From: CAYZJV01 sp964482325
GTDB taxonomy: Bacteria; Spirochaetota; Spirochaetia; Sphaerochaetales; Sphaerochaetaceae
NCBI GenBank assembly: GCA_964482325.1
Contig: CAYZXD010000001.1
Coordinates: forward strand, 56,893 to 120,892
Length of the DNA stretch: 64,000 bases
Reading direction: 5' to 3'
The notes under the pieces: generated by a model
The model's input: only the letters and a program-made list of their open reading frames with translations
What the model was told of the DNA's origin: nothing
The model's database searches: none
Shown: positions 43,270 to 51,574 of the stretch, in pieces
Position numbering within the stretch: position 1 is the stretch's first letter
Layout of the letters: each line of letters begins with the position of its first letter
Made by a program: the position numbers and the translations under genes

Positions 43270-44841
43270 CTATGGGAGCATTCTCTGTTGCGAACCCTGC
43301 GCTATTCGCTGGGCAAATGCTCTCAGTTTTTCGATTACAAACGTTTTATTCCGCTCCCGTTTTGGGATACGCAGGGTTTCCTGATTGATATAACTCATAA
43401 CGGCACTGATCAAATCATGTTGTTCGGAGATGAAAACGAATTTTGGATCCCGATGTTTCATCACCAACAATCCCCCCTGATCCATGGCAAAGAGCTGCAC
43501 CGTATGGAGCATATGTTTGTTGGGGAGGATTACCATGTCCAGCTGTTTGTACTTAGCGAGCATATCGATAAGGGCCATCAGATGTGCATGATACTCCATA
43601 GGATGATACGTGAACTTCCGATGAGTGAGTAATTCCGGCACCAGGGCAGGAACACGACCTTTCAGCACATCGGTTATCCGAGGGAGGCTTATTACCAGTT
43701 GAAACGGCGTATGTTTCAGATGTTCTTCAGACGCTTTCAGTCGGCGACTCTGATTTTCAAGCAGTTCTTCACGGAGTACCGGTGGTATCTGTTCCCGTAT
43801 CAACATGGATTCCAGTAAATCCAACGGCATACCATTGATCAAGAGACTCTGCATCCCAATTCCTTTGGTACGATATGACGTGAATAGGTTTAACTGCTCA
43901 TCAATAAATTTTTGCGTATCTTCTCCCGTATAGGTGCGTACGAGAGGCTTGCAGAGCAATCGTTGCGTCTCAAAGGTAATCTCGGCTGCTTTGACAGATG
44001 CTGGATCAGTGGTATACAGATACTGCACGGTATCATGACCTTGACCGCGGACACTGGTTGATGATACAACCGCTTCTCCTTCAATGACAAAGGCGGTATG
44101 ATGAAACAAATCATCCCGTTTTTCGGGATAGTAATAACTCACAATCGCTCCGGTCATATAGAAAGGCAACCAGCGTTGAACTGCAATAGCCAGTTCATTG
44201 CTATCCCGAGATAGGGTATGAATGACATTGATTTTGAGCCCTCTTCTGATGCATGTGCTCATGAGTATATACCATTGTCTGGCAAATATCGGATTCTCTA
44301 CGATCCAATCCATCGGTTCATCGCTGAATAGAAGCATTTTTGCATTGACCCGCTCTGATTGGAGTGCTCGAATAAGCAGCTTGATCGTGGCAGACCGAAG
44401 ACCTGCATGTCCGCTGAAGGTTTGAAAGTCGACACTCTGACCATGCGGCTCGGTCGGAAATGGTACATCGGGTGATGGAGGAAGAGTTTCGCCAACTGTT
44501 CCGATACTATCGAGAAGTACTTGCACCGACTCAGAGCTGATCTTAGCCTCATTGGAGAGCCAACGATTGAGATAGGTAGCGATTACGGATTCACTGACAT
44601 TCTTATCTTCCATCTGATGGCCGGTAAGTTCAAGTAATGCTACACGTTGAAAATCCTGACGAGCCTGGGAAGCAAAGTAAACCCCGATCTGCTGAATGTA
44701 GCGTGAATCATCTCCCGGTTCTCGAGCCCCGGTTCTCCATCGACTAATCAAAGAAGGATCAACGTTCAAAGCTGCTGCGAGTTTGCTGTTTGTGGTATTT
44801 GCCATTTTCATAAGCAAATTTATTTTCTCGTTAAAATGCAT
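43270..44841 (-). CDS. XRE-type HTH protein with a large uncharacterised C-terminal region
   Basis: A 523-residue protein. Residues 1-55 are an HTH of the XRE class (KMANTTNSKLAAALNVDPSL, ISRWRTGAREPGDDSRYIQQ). Residues about 60-105 are helical. From about 140 an alpha/beta region begins (IKLLIRALQSERVNAKMLLF, GLKINVIHTLSRDSNELAIA, FHHTAFVIEGEAVVSSTSVR) that I cannot place in a family. The INVIHTL and later VIEGEAVV segments recall PLD/TrmB-like sensor folds only loosely. The tail is helical and basic. It is co-directional with and just upstream of a Gfo/Idh gene. The 223-bp gap upstream (44842-45064) holds TATACT on the minus strand (44877-44872), but no convincing -35. Confidence 0.68.
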   Translation of the reverse strand: MHFNEKINLLMKMANTTNSKLAAALNVDPSLISRWRTGAREPGDDSRYIQQIGVYFASQARQDFQRVALLELTGHQMEDKNVSESVIATYLNRWLSNEAKISSESVQVLLDSIGTVGETLPPSPDVPFPTEPHGQSVDFQTFSGHAGLRSATIKLLIRALQSERVNAKMLLFSDEPMDWIVENPIFARQWYILMSTCIRRGLKINVIHTLSRDSNELAIAVQRWLPFYMTGAIVSYYYPEKRDDLFHHTAFVIEGEAVVSSTSVRGQGHDTVQYLYTTDPASVKAAEITFETQRLLCKPLVRTYTGEDTQKFIDEQLNLFTSYRTKGIGMQSLLINGMPLDLLESMLIREQIPPVLREELLENQSRRLKASEEHLKHTPFQLVISLPRITDVLKGRVPALVPELLTHRKFTYHPMEYHAHLMALIDMLAKYKQLDMVILPNKHMLHTVQLFAMDQGGLLVMKHRDPKFVFISEQHDLISAVMSYINQETLRIPKRERNKTFVIEKLRAFAQRIAQGSQQRMLP

Positions 44842-45064
44842 GATCTTCCTTCTTCTTTACCTCTTATGACTGTAGTATAGCAGGAAGTATCCAGGTATTC
44901 CACTGGTGAGCCTATGGTAAAAAAACACACGTTCAATCCACTGGGATGCCCATTGCTATCTGTTCATTTCCCCTGTTCATATGAATTGCCTGCTTTTTAA
45001 AACGAGGGAGCTGTGATAAAGTAGTGCTGTTACTGTGGAAAAACAGGTGTGAGGAGGAGACCCG

Positions 45065-45571
45065 ATGAGTGTGATTACCCGAGAAGTTACTGAACAGGAT
45101 ATTAAACTGCTGTATGAGACAGCGCGTATTGCAACCGAGTCACGTGCTGGGGGTAACCATCCGTTTGGTGCGCTCCTCGCGGATGCTGAAGGGAATATAT
45201 TACTCGAACAACCAAATGATGTAGTAACCGGACATAATGACTGTGGACATGCTGAAACGTTGCTGCTTATCCGGGCATCACAACAGTATGAGCGTGATTT
45301 CCTGGCAACCTGTTCGTTATATACAAGCGTTGAACCCTGTGTTATGTGCACGGGAGCGCTCTACTGGGCGAATGTCGGTCGCCTCGTGTATGGCATCACT
45401 GAACAGATGCTTCTGGAAATGACAGCAGATAATCCGGAGAATCCTACCTTCGATCTCCCCTGTCGAGAAGTGCTTGCTCATGGGCAGAAACAATTCACTG
45501 TGGTCGGTCCAGTAACTGATCAGGCACTCATACAGCGTATAGTTGAAGACCATAAAGGATTCTGGGACTGA
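45065..45571 (+). CDS. CDA-fold nucleoside/base deaminase
   Basis: A 168-residue zinc-dependent deaminase. The zinc motif is CGHAETLLL (His and catalytic Glu) with SVEPCVMCTGALYWANVGRL (PC-x2-C). The N-terminal RAGGNHPFGALLADAEGNI is as in guanine deaminase / tRNA adenosine deaminase relatives. The C-terminus (CREVLAHGQKQFTVVGPVTD) resembles the nucleoside deaminase group. GAGGAGGAGA precedes the ATG. It is the first of three tightly spaced genes with an MtnA-like isomerase and an MTIP-like phosphorylase. That context suggests it deaminates methylthioadenosine, 5-deoxyadenosine or a related purine; guanine deaminase is the main alternative. The fold is certain, the substrate inferred. Confidence 0.85.
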   Translation: MSVITREVTEQDIKLLYETARIATESRAGGNHPFGALLADAEGNILLEQPNDVVTGHNDCGHAETLLLIRASQQYERDFLATCSLYTSVEPCVMCTGALYWANVGRLVYGITEQMLLEMTADNPENPTFDLPCREVLAHGQKQFTVVGPVTDQALIQRIVEDHKGFWD

Positions 45572-45583
45572 AAGAGGCCGGTG

Positions 45584-46648
45584 ATGAACCTTGATAGCTA
45601 TTTGCCCTTCATACTGAAAAAAACAAACATCGCCCGTATTGAGCGCAATCAGCTGCTCATCGGTGATCGTCGTATCCTCCCCTGGAACCATGAGATGGTG
45701 CCGTGCAATACGGTTGAGGAGGTAGCACAAGCTATTCGGTCTATGGTTACCCAGGGTGGGGGCCCATTGCAGGTTGCACTTACTTTCATTCGATTACTCG
45801 GGCAACGCATATTCCTCGGTGAGGAATCGAATTCTCTTTCTGTTTTCATGCATGCAGCTGACACATTGGCATCAGCCCGTCCCACCAATACTATGATGGC
45901 TCGGACTATTCGAGCGGTGGTGGCTGAAGTCGGTAGATGGTACACCTGTGGCGGTATCCAGGGGATGTATGATCACGATTTTCCTGTATTCATCGATGAG
46001 ATTATCGATCGATACGAAGAACAATTTGATCGTGATTATGATGCGATGAGTGAATATGGAGAAAGTCTGTTGTCCCATGAAGAGGGGATATTGACCACCT
46101 GCTTTGCCGAGCATTCATTTATTCTGGCTCTGGTTAAGGCTAAGGCACGAGGTAAAGAGATTGCGGTGTACGTGCCGGAAACACGACCGTATCTGCAGGG
46201 AGCCCGCTTAACCGCTCCTGCTTTACACGAACTGGGAATCACCACGTATCTCATCACCGATGGTATGGGAGCGCATTTAATGCAGGAGGGAGTGATACAG
46301 CGGTATCTCACTGCTGCAGATACTGTTGCCATGGATGGGACGGTGGTCAACAAAGTAGGCACATTGGCAAATGCTATCTGCTGTGCTCATTATGGCATTC
46401 CCTACCATGCTTTTTCTCTCTCTCCCGATTCCTCATTATTATCCGGCAGTGATATTATCATGGAGAAACGCGATGGCCGCGAACTGCTTACCTGCAGATC
46501 ACAGATGATAACTCTTGAATCCATACCGGCAGTCTACCCCGCTTTCGATCGGGTGGACCCTGATCTGGTAACTTCAATTATCACACCAAAAGGCATGTTT
46601 CCCCCTCACAAGATCGCGGACGAATATGCAATACAGACAAAGAGGTAG
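45584..46648 (+). CDS. mtnA: MtnA-like sugar-1-phosphate isomerase (eIF2B-alpha family)
   Basis: A 354-residue protein of the methylthioribose-1-phosphate isomerase / eIF2B family. Seen motifs are MVTQGGGPLQVALTFIRLL, LTTCFAEHSFILALVKAKA (catalytic-Cys position of MtnA, usually LTHCNTG), VPETRPYLQGARLTAPAL (ETRP-LQGARLT conserved), LITDGMGAHLMQEGVI (catalytic Asp) and VNKVGTLANAICC. The usual GADR appears as AADTVAMDG, closer to the eIF2B-like subgroup. It probably isomerises a 5-modified ribose-1-phosphate to the ribulose form. ATG 45584 is preferred over GTG 45581. It lies 12 bp after the deaminase gene and 9 bp before the phosphorylase gene. Confidence 0.75.
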   Translation: MNLDSYLPFILKKTNIARIERNQLLIGDRRILPWNHEMVPCNTVEEVAQAIRSMVTQGGGPLQVALTFIRLLGQRIFLGEESNSLSVFMHAADTLASARPTNTMMARTIRAVVAEVGRWYTCGGIQGMYDHDFPVFIDEIIDRYEEQFDRDYDAMSEYGESLLSHEEGILTTCFAEHSFILALVKAKARGKEIAVYVPETRPYLQGARLTAPALHELGITTYLITDGMGAHLMQEGVIQRYLTAADTVAMDGTVVNKVGTLANAICCAHYGIPYHAFSLSPDSSLLSGSDIIMEKRDGRELLTCRSQMITLESIPAVYPAFDRVDPDLVTSIITPKGMFPPHKIADEYAIQTKR

Positions 46649-46657
46649 GAGCTAATC

Positions 46658-47401
46658 ATGAAATCTGCAATAATCGGCGGTAGTGGATGTCAACAAATTG
46701 TGCAACCTGATGACCAGTGCATCTCGGTTTCCACTCCGTATGGATCGGTTGACCTGTTTGAACATACAGTTGAGGAAGATACGATGTACCTGTTACTACG
46801 CCATGCTAAGGGGCATATCGTACCACCGCATAAAATAAATTATCGTGCTCAAATTGCAGCTCTTCGATCATTAGGGGTGACGCAGGCCATTGGGTTATAT
46901 GCTGTGGGGTCGATTACCAGTCTGGTACTTCCGGGTACGATCGGAATGATTGATCAATTTATAGATTTTACCGGTGCAGCTCGTGAAAGTACCTTCTACG
47001 ATGGTACCGATGAGGTAGTTCGCCATGTGCCGATGGTACAGCCGTACAGTTACAGACTCAGAACTGTCATTGCCGAATGCGCCACTGCGCTGCATATCCC
47101 TGTCGCATTAAAAGGAACTTACGTATGTACAAACGGTCCGCGACTGGAAACGCCGGCTGAAATCGCGATGTTCCGTAAGTGGGGAGCTGATGTGGTCGGC
47201 ATGACTGCTGCAACCGAAACTATACTTGCACGAGAAGCCGGGATAGATTTTGCCGCACTGGTATATTCAGTGAATTGGGCAGCTGGTCTGGATGCTGAGG
47301 GCTTTAGTTTTATTGAAGAGGAGATTGCACAGCGTGTAGTTGCGGACCTAAACCGGCTTGCGCAATCAGCTCTTCTTCATGATACTGCTCAATCAGTGTA
47401 A
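46658..47401 (+). CDS. mtnP: MTAP/PNP-family phosphorylase, methylthioinosine-phosphorylase-like
   Basis: A 247-residue phosphorylase: SAIIGGSGCQQIV (phosphate loop), LRHAKGHIVPPHKINYRAQI (H-x-NYRA), YAVGSITSLVLPGTIGMIDQ, CTNGPRLETPAEIAMFRKWG, VVGMTAATETILAREAGIDF and VYSVNWAAG. True methylthioadenosine phosphorylases usually carry a DYD-type base-binding segment at the last position. Here it is SVNWAAG, like the N-x-AAG of Pseudomonas methylthioinosine phosphorylase as I recall it. The enzyme therefore probably prefers a 6-oxopurine nucleoside, matching the deaminase two genes upstream. AGGAGCTAATC precedes the ATG. The 3' end overlaps potD (converging) by 13 bp. Confidence 0.82.
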   Translation: MKSAIIGGSGCQQIVQPDDQCISVSTPYGSVDLFEHTVEEDTMYLLLRHAKGHIVPPHKINYRAQIAALRSLGVTQAIGLYAVGSITSLVLPGTIGMIDQFIDFTGAARESTFYDGTDEVVRHVPMVQPYSYRLRTVIAECATALHIPVALKGTYVCTNGPRLETPAEIAMFRKWGADVVGMTAATETILAREAGIDFAALVYSVNWAAGLDAEGFSFIEEEIAQRVVADLNRLAQSALLHDTAQSV

Positions 47402-48447
47402 CGGATGGCTTGCCACAACTCATTATACAGCTCAAGGTCTTTTCCAAGATCTGCTTTTAACTCAAAGGCCTCAAGTTCTTCTGCTTCATAGAATGGCTTA
47501 ACCGTCATGAGCGCACCAGCTTCTGTATGGACTGAAGCAGGGAAATGGAACCGGTCAAGGAATTCGGCATAGATTTCGGGACGGTGGATAAAATTGATGA
47601 ACTGGTGGGCAAGTTCAACATTACGGGCACCTTTTGGAATTACCATGGAATCGAGATACATCGGTCCTCCTTCGGGAGGAAGGAAGAAATCAACTTCCTG
47701 CCATCGCGTCTCTTCCAGTTCTTCAAACACCGCCTCAGCATAGCCCTGTACTACCCAGAATTCACCCGATGCAAAACTTTTTGCGAATCCTTCAGCATCA
47801 AACTTTACGAGGTTGGGTTTCCATACGGTATTGACGAGTTCAGTTGTTTCCGCAAGTTCCTCAGAATCAGTGGAATTGACTGAATACCCTGAATATGCCA
47901 ATGCTCCGCCAAGGACTTCACGCATATCGTCGAGCATGCTCATCCTTCCTGCAAGTGAGCGGTCAGCAAATATATTCCAGCTTCGTTCGTATCTATCAAC
48001 TTTAGTAGTATTTACTGCAATGCCGCTTGCTCCCATGAAGTATGGGACAGCATAGGTCATCTGCGGATCATAGTCGGCTTTCTCCAATACCATCGGGCTA
48101 ATGTACTGGAGATTCGGCATAGCTTGCTTATCGAGAGGAAGCAGCATCTGTTGCTGTATCATGATTGAGGTATAATCCTGCGAAGGGAATACGATATCAT
48201 AGCCGGTTCCCCCTGCCCGTAGTTTTGCAAACATATCTTCGTTTGATGCAAAGTAATCAAGGACCACCGTGACACCAAATTCCTGTTCAAATTTTTCAAT
48301 GACAGACTCTGGTGTGTAGTATGTCCAGTTATAGAGATAGAGGGTCTCTTTCTTATCTTTTACTGTTTCATTCTTTGCACAGCCGGTTAGCAATAATACC
48401 GCAATAAGGAACATAAAAAGGAAAACATTGCGTACAGGGTGTTTCAT
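47389..48447 (-). CDS. potD: Polyamine-binding lipoprotein PotD
   Basis: A 352-residue spermidine/putrescine-type binding protein. The signal peptide is MKHPVRNVFLFMFLIAVLLL with lipobox LTGC. PotD-like segments are LYLYNWTYYTPESVIEKFEQ, GYDIVFPSQDYTSIMIQQQM, VPYFMGASGIAVNTTKVDRY, FVVQG-like FWVVQGYAEAVFEELE and HQFINFIHRPEIYAEFLD. It is the last gene of potABCD, 50 bp after potC. Ligand identity within the polyamine group cannot be read by eye. Confidence 0.9.
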   Translation of the reverse strand: MKHPVRNVFLFMFLIAVLLLTGCAKNETVKDKKETLYLYNWTYYTPESVIEKFEQEFGVTVVLDYFASNEDMFAKLRAGGTGYDIVFPSQDYTSIMIQQQMLLPLDKQAMPNLQYISPMVLEKADYDPQMTYAVPYFMGASGIAVNTTKVDRYERSWNIFADRSLAGRMSMLDDMREVLGGALAYSGYSVNSTDSEELAETTELVNTVWKPNLVKFDAEGFAKSFASGEFWVVQGYAEAVFEELEETRWQEVDFFLPPEGGPMYLDSMVIPKGARNVELAHQFINFIHRPEIYAEFLDRFHFPASVHTEAGALMTVKPFYEAEELEAFELKADLGKDLELYNELWQAIRYTD

Positions 48448-48497
48448 GGTTACCTCTGAGTATGATCGGTAGAAATATTCTGCCGATGACGAGCAGA

Positions 48498-49370
48498 CTA
48501 ACTCGCGGCCGCTATAGTTTTCAGGAATCTGCGAGAAATCAATGCAATCAGCATAATACTGAGAATCAGCACGAGTGAAAGTGCATTAATCACCGGAGAG
48601 ACCCCATAGCGGATCATCGAATAGACGTACAGGGGAAGGGTGGTTGACCCCGGACCCGATACGAAGAATGTAATCACAAAATCCTCAAGACTCATGGTCA
48701 CTGCCATAAGCATGCCAGAAAATACTCCCGGCATGATTGCCGGAATAATAACCTTAACGAGGGTCTGCCGTTCGGTTGCTCCAAGATCCCGTGCCGCTTC
48801 AATCACAGAAAAATCAAATTCGTCGAGCCGGGCGGAAACCAGGAGAAAAACAAAGGGAAGATTAAACGTTGTGTGAGCGATAAAAATTGAGACCATACCC
48901 AGCGGTATGTGCACTGCAGAGAAGAATATCAACATGGAGATACCGATGATCACTTCAGGGAGAATCATCGGGAGGAAGCTGATAATCTGAACATACGTTC
49001 TCGATTTGAATCGGTACCAGGTAATGCCGATCGCAGAAAGAGTTCCGAGAAAGGTAGCTGCAAGAGCACTGGATATGGCAATGATGAAACTATTGGCGAA
49101 AGCTCGCCAGAGTTCCTGTGAGTCAAATAATAGATGCGCATACCATTGGAAGGAAAATCCAGCCCATCGCATGCTTTTCCCTGCATTGAAAGAATACACT
49201 ATCACCACAATAAGCGGAATAAACAGGAACAGGATCACCACCAGGAGCATGATGTGTGAAAATCCAAATCTCCGATGATCTTGAAATACGTGGTGTTTAG
49301 GGATTCGATACGGTCCCACAGGTTGCTTGACAGGAGTAACAAGGGAAGTAGGTTTCAATGAACCGTTCAT
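48498..49370 (-). CDS. potC: Polyamine ABC transporter permease PotC
   Basis: A 290-residue permease with six helices. It has an unusual hydrophilic N-terminal segment of about 30 residues (LVTPVKQPVGPYRIPKHHVF) before the first helix. The ABC-permease EAA loop is VIEAARDLGATERQTLVKVI. Other stretches are FIAHTTFNLPFVFLLVSARL and MSLEDFVITFFVSGPGSTTL. The start overlaps the potB stop by 4 bp. Confidence 0.9.
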   Translation of the reverse strand: MNGSLKPTSLVTPVKQPVGPYRIPKHHVFQDHRRFGFSHIMLLVVILFLFIPLIVVIVYSFNAGKSMRWAGFSFQWYAHLLFDSQELWRAFANSFIIAISSALAATFLGTLSAIGITWYRFKSRTYVQIISFLPMILPEVIIGISMLIFFSAVHIPLGMVSIFIAHTTFNLPFVFLLVSARLDEFDFSVIEAARDLGATERQTLVKVIIPAIMPGVFSGMLMAVTMSLEDFVITFFVSGPGSTTLPLYVYSMIRYGVSPVINALSLVLILSIMLIALISRRFLKTIAAAS

Positions 49371-50251
49371 ACAATCGCTCTCCCGGTTTTCATGCGTCTA
49401 CGTTCCTTTCTGGTCGAGACGAGCATCCATAGGACACCAAATGTACTGACTGCAGTGATAATCAGACTGAAAGCTGCTGCCAGTGGCCAGTTGCGAGTCT
49501 TCGTTACCTGATCAACTATAATATTCCCGATCATATATGAATCCTTTCCGCCGACGAGCAGTGGGACCGTATACGCTCCGAATATGGGGATAAAGGTGAA
49601 GAGGACGGCCGTGATGATGCCGCTTCGAATATTGGGTAGCAGGACATGCCGGATTGATTGCCATTTGGAAGAACCTACATCGCGAGCTGCTTCTAGTAAC
49701 TGAAAATCAAATTTGTCTATTACGGTAAACAGCGGTAGAATGGCAAACGGGATATACATATAGACCAGCACTGTGATTACCGCACCCTGGTTATAGATGA
49801 GTGGAAGACTCTCTTGGATGATTCCCAGGGTACGTAAAGCTTCATTGATAAATCCCTCACTTGAAAGTACCGCAATCCATGCATAGATACGGATCAGTGA
49901 GTTGGTCCAGAACGGGATGATAATGAGTCCCAGGTAAAACACTTGATGCCGACTTCGGGCCATGGCATAAGCGCAGGGCAATGCAAGTATCATGGTGATG
50001 GTTGTTGCAAGTATCGAAACCCACAGGGTGCGCAGAAAAACTCTGAAGAAACTGGGATTGATCATCTGCCGGTAGGCTGCAAAAGTGAATTCCCATTCAA
50101 CACCGCCGTACAATCCCTTTTTCAGAAAGCTGTAGGTTACAATGATGCTGAGGGGAACCAAAAAGAAGAGGGTCAGCCAGAGTCCCATAGGAGCTGTATA
50201 CAAAAATCCAAGTCGTCGGTTTCGGGTAGAGTTCTGGTGTATCGCTTTCAT
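49367..50251 (-). CDS. potB: Polyamine ABC transporter permease PotB
   Basis: 294 residues from ATG 50251 (MKAIHQNSTRNRRLGFLYTA), which overlaps the potA stop by 4 bp and follows GAGGCG. Six helices. The EAA-type loop is LLEAARDVGSSKWQSIRHVL. LIIIPFWTNSLIRIYAWIAV is typical of PotB. Extension to 50293 would run inside potA without a ribosome site. Confidence 0.9.
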   Translation of the reverse strand: MKAIHQNSTRNRRLGFLYTAPMGLWLTLFFLVPLSIIVTYSFLKKGLYGGVEWEFTFAAYRQMINPSFFRVFLRTLWVSILATTITMILALPCAYAMARSRHQVFYLGLIIIPFWTNSLIRIYAWIAVLSSEGFINEALRTLGIIQESLPLIYNQGAVITVLVYMYIPFAILPLFTVIDKFDFQLLEAARDVGSSKWQSIRHVLLPNIRSGIITAVLFTFIPIFGAYTVPLLVGGKDSYMIGNIIVDQVTKTRNWPLAAAFSLIITAVSTFGVLWMLVSTRKERRRMKTGRAIV

Positions 50252-51372
50252 GAATCTATCGCCTCGACAATATACCCATCCTCTGCAATCCATGAAACAT
50301 ATACAGTATCCTTCCAGCTTATTGCAGGTCCTTCATCAAGATAATTTGCATGTTGCTGAATGACTTTTACTACGCTTCCCTGATCTAATCTCACGTAATA
50401 CTTTGAATGAAATCCACTATATACGGGTTCTTCTACCACTCCGGCAAATACATTCAGATCCTTACCCGATCGGAATGGACGTTCTGATGTAATCTTCAAC
50501 TTCTCCGGACGGACAGTGAATGAAACACGTTGTCCAACGGGGAGCAGATCATAATCAGTGACGGTAATATCTTTTCCCAGTTCCGGAATATTGAGTGTGG
50601 TCATATATATGTCCTGATCCGGTACACAGTGTTTGACCACCGCTTGAAAGAGGTTTGTTTCCCCTATGAATCGGGCAACAAAATCGGTAGCCGGACTCTC
50701 ATATATCTCATACGGGCTTCCCACCTGGAGAATTTTTCCCTGATTCATGACCGCAATACGGTCACTGACCGATAGTGCTTCACTTTGATCATGGGTGACA
50801 TAGATGAACGTAATACCCACCTGATCATGCAGATGATCAAGTTCAACCAAAAGATTCTGTCTCAGTTTAGCATCAAGTGCCGAGAGGGGTTCATCAAGAA
50901 GCAGCACACTCGGTTCGTTGATGAGTGCACGTGCAATAGCCACCCGCTGTTTCTGTCCCCCACTGAGCATTGCCGGTTTCTTGCTGATATGATCATCAAG
51001 CTGTACGAGATGCACATATTCCCGAACCCGCTCTGCTATCGTGCTCTCTGGAAGCTTTTTTAATCGGAGTGGAAATGCAATATTTTCCTGAACCGATAAA
51101 TGGGGGAAGAGGGCGTAGCTTTGAAAGACCGTGTTCACCGGTCGTTTTTCGGGAGGAAGCGGCAGAATATTATTCCCATCAAGCAGAACCGTTCCCGTAT
51201 CGGGAGAATCAAATCCGGCAATAATGCGAAGCAACGTAGTTTTGCCGCATCCGGAAGGTCCGAGGAGGGAGAAAAATTCTCCCTTCCTAATATGAATACT
51301 CACGTTGTCCAGGGCTTTGAAGTTTCCATAAGCCCGAGATACGTCCCTCACCGTGACGTCAAAACCTTTCAA
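50248..51372 (-). CDS. potA: Polyamine ABC transporter ATPase PotA
   Basis: A 374-residue ATPase. Walker A is GPSGCGKTTLLRIIAGFDSP; the Q-loop is VFQSYALFPHLSVQENIAFP; the signature is LSGGQKQRVAIARALINEP; Walker B is VLLLDEPLSALDAKLRQNLL. The C-terminal TOBE domain spans about residues 280-370. It is the first gene of the leftward potABCD operon. The AAAGGAAAG upstream and a promoter at 51450-51478 fit this start. Confidence 0.93.
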   Translation of the reverse strand: MKGFDVTVRDVSRAYGNFKALDNVSIHIRKGEFFSLLGPSGCGKTTLLRIIAGFDSPDTGTVLLDGNNILPLPPEKRPVNTVFQSYALFPHLSVQENIAFPLRLKKLPESTIAERVREYVHLVQLDDHISKKPAMLSGGQKQRVAIARALINEPSVLLLDEPLSALDAKLRQNLLVELDHLHDQVGITFIYVTHDQSEALSVSDRIAVMNQGKILQVGSPYEIYESPATDFVARFIGETNLFQAVVKHCVPDQDIYMTTLNIPELGKDITVTDYDLLPVGQRVSFTVRPEKLKITSERPFRSGKDLNVFAGVVEEPVYSGFHSKYYVRLDQGSVVKVIQQHANYLDEGPAISWKDTVYVSWIAEDGYIVEAIDS

Positions 51373-51449
51373 TCTCTTTCCTTTTCCTCACCGTATTCTG
51401 CAAAAATTCCTCTCTGAAAAGAGATGCTGTTTTCTGCAGATACGCGATA

Positions 51450-51478
51450 GTGATACGGTTTTTACAAAAAGGTGTCAA
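51450..51478 (-). promoter_or_regulatory. Sigma-70 promoter of potABCD
   Basis: On the minus strand TTGACA (51478-51473), 17 bp, TATCAC (51455-51450). The transcription start is predicted near 51443, about 70 nt before the potA ATG. Confidence 0.55.
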
Positions 51479-51501
51479 TACTAATAAGGCCTCATTTTAT
51501 A

Positions 51502-51526
51502 GTATTTTGTAAATACAATAATTGTA
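51502..51526. promoter_or_regulatory. Two overlapping palindromes upstream of the pot promoter
   Basis: GTATTT-TGT-AAATAC (51502-51516) and TACAAT-A-ATTGTA (51514-51526) are both perfect and share three bases. They end about 24 bp upstream of the -35 box, an activator-like position. The rest of the gnd-potA gap (51373-51574) has no clear gnd terminator. Confidence 0.4.
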
Positions 51527-51574
51527 ATGAGTTAATAGGTAATTTAAATACCTTCTTTTCTGATCGTTTCCCCG

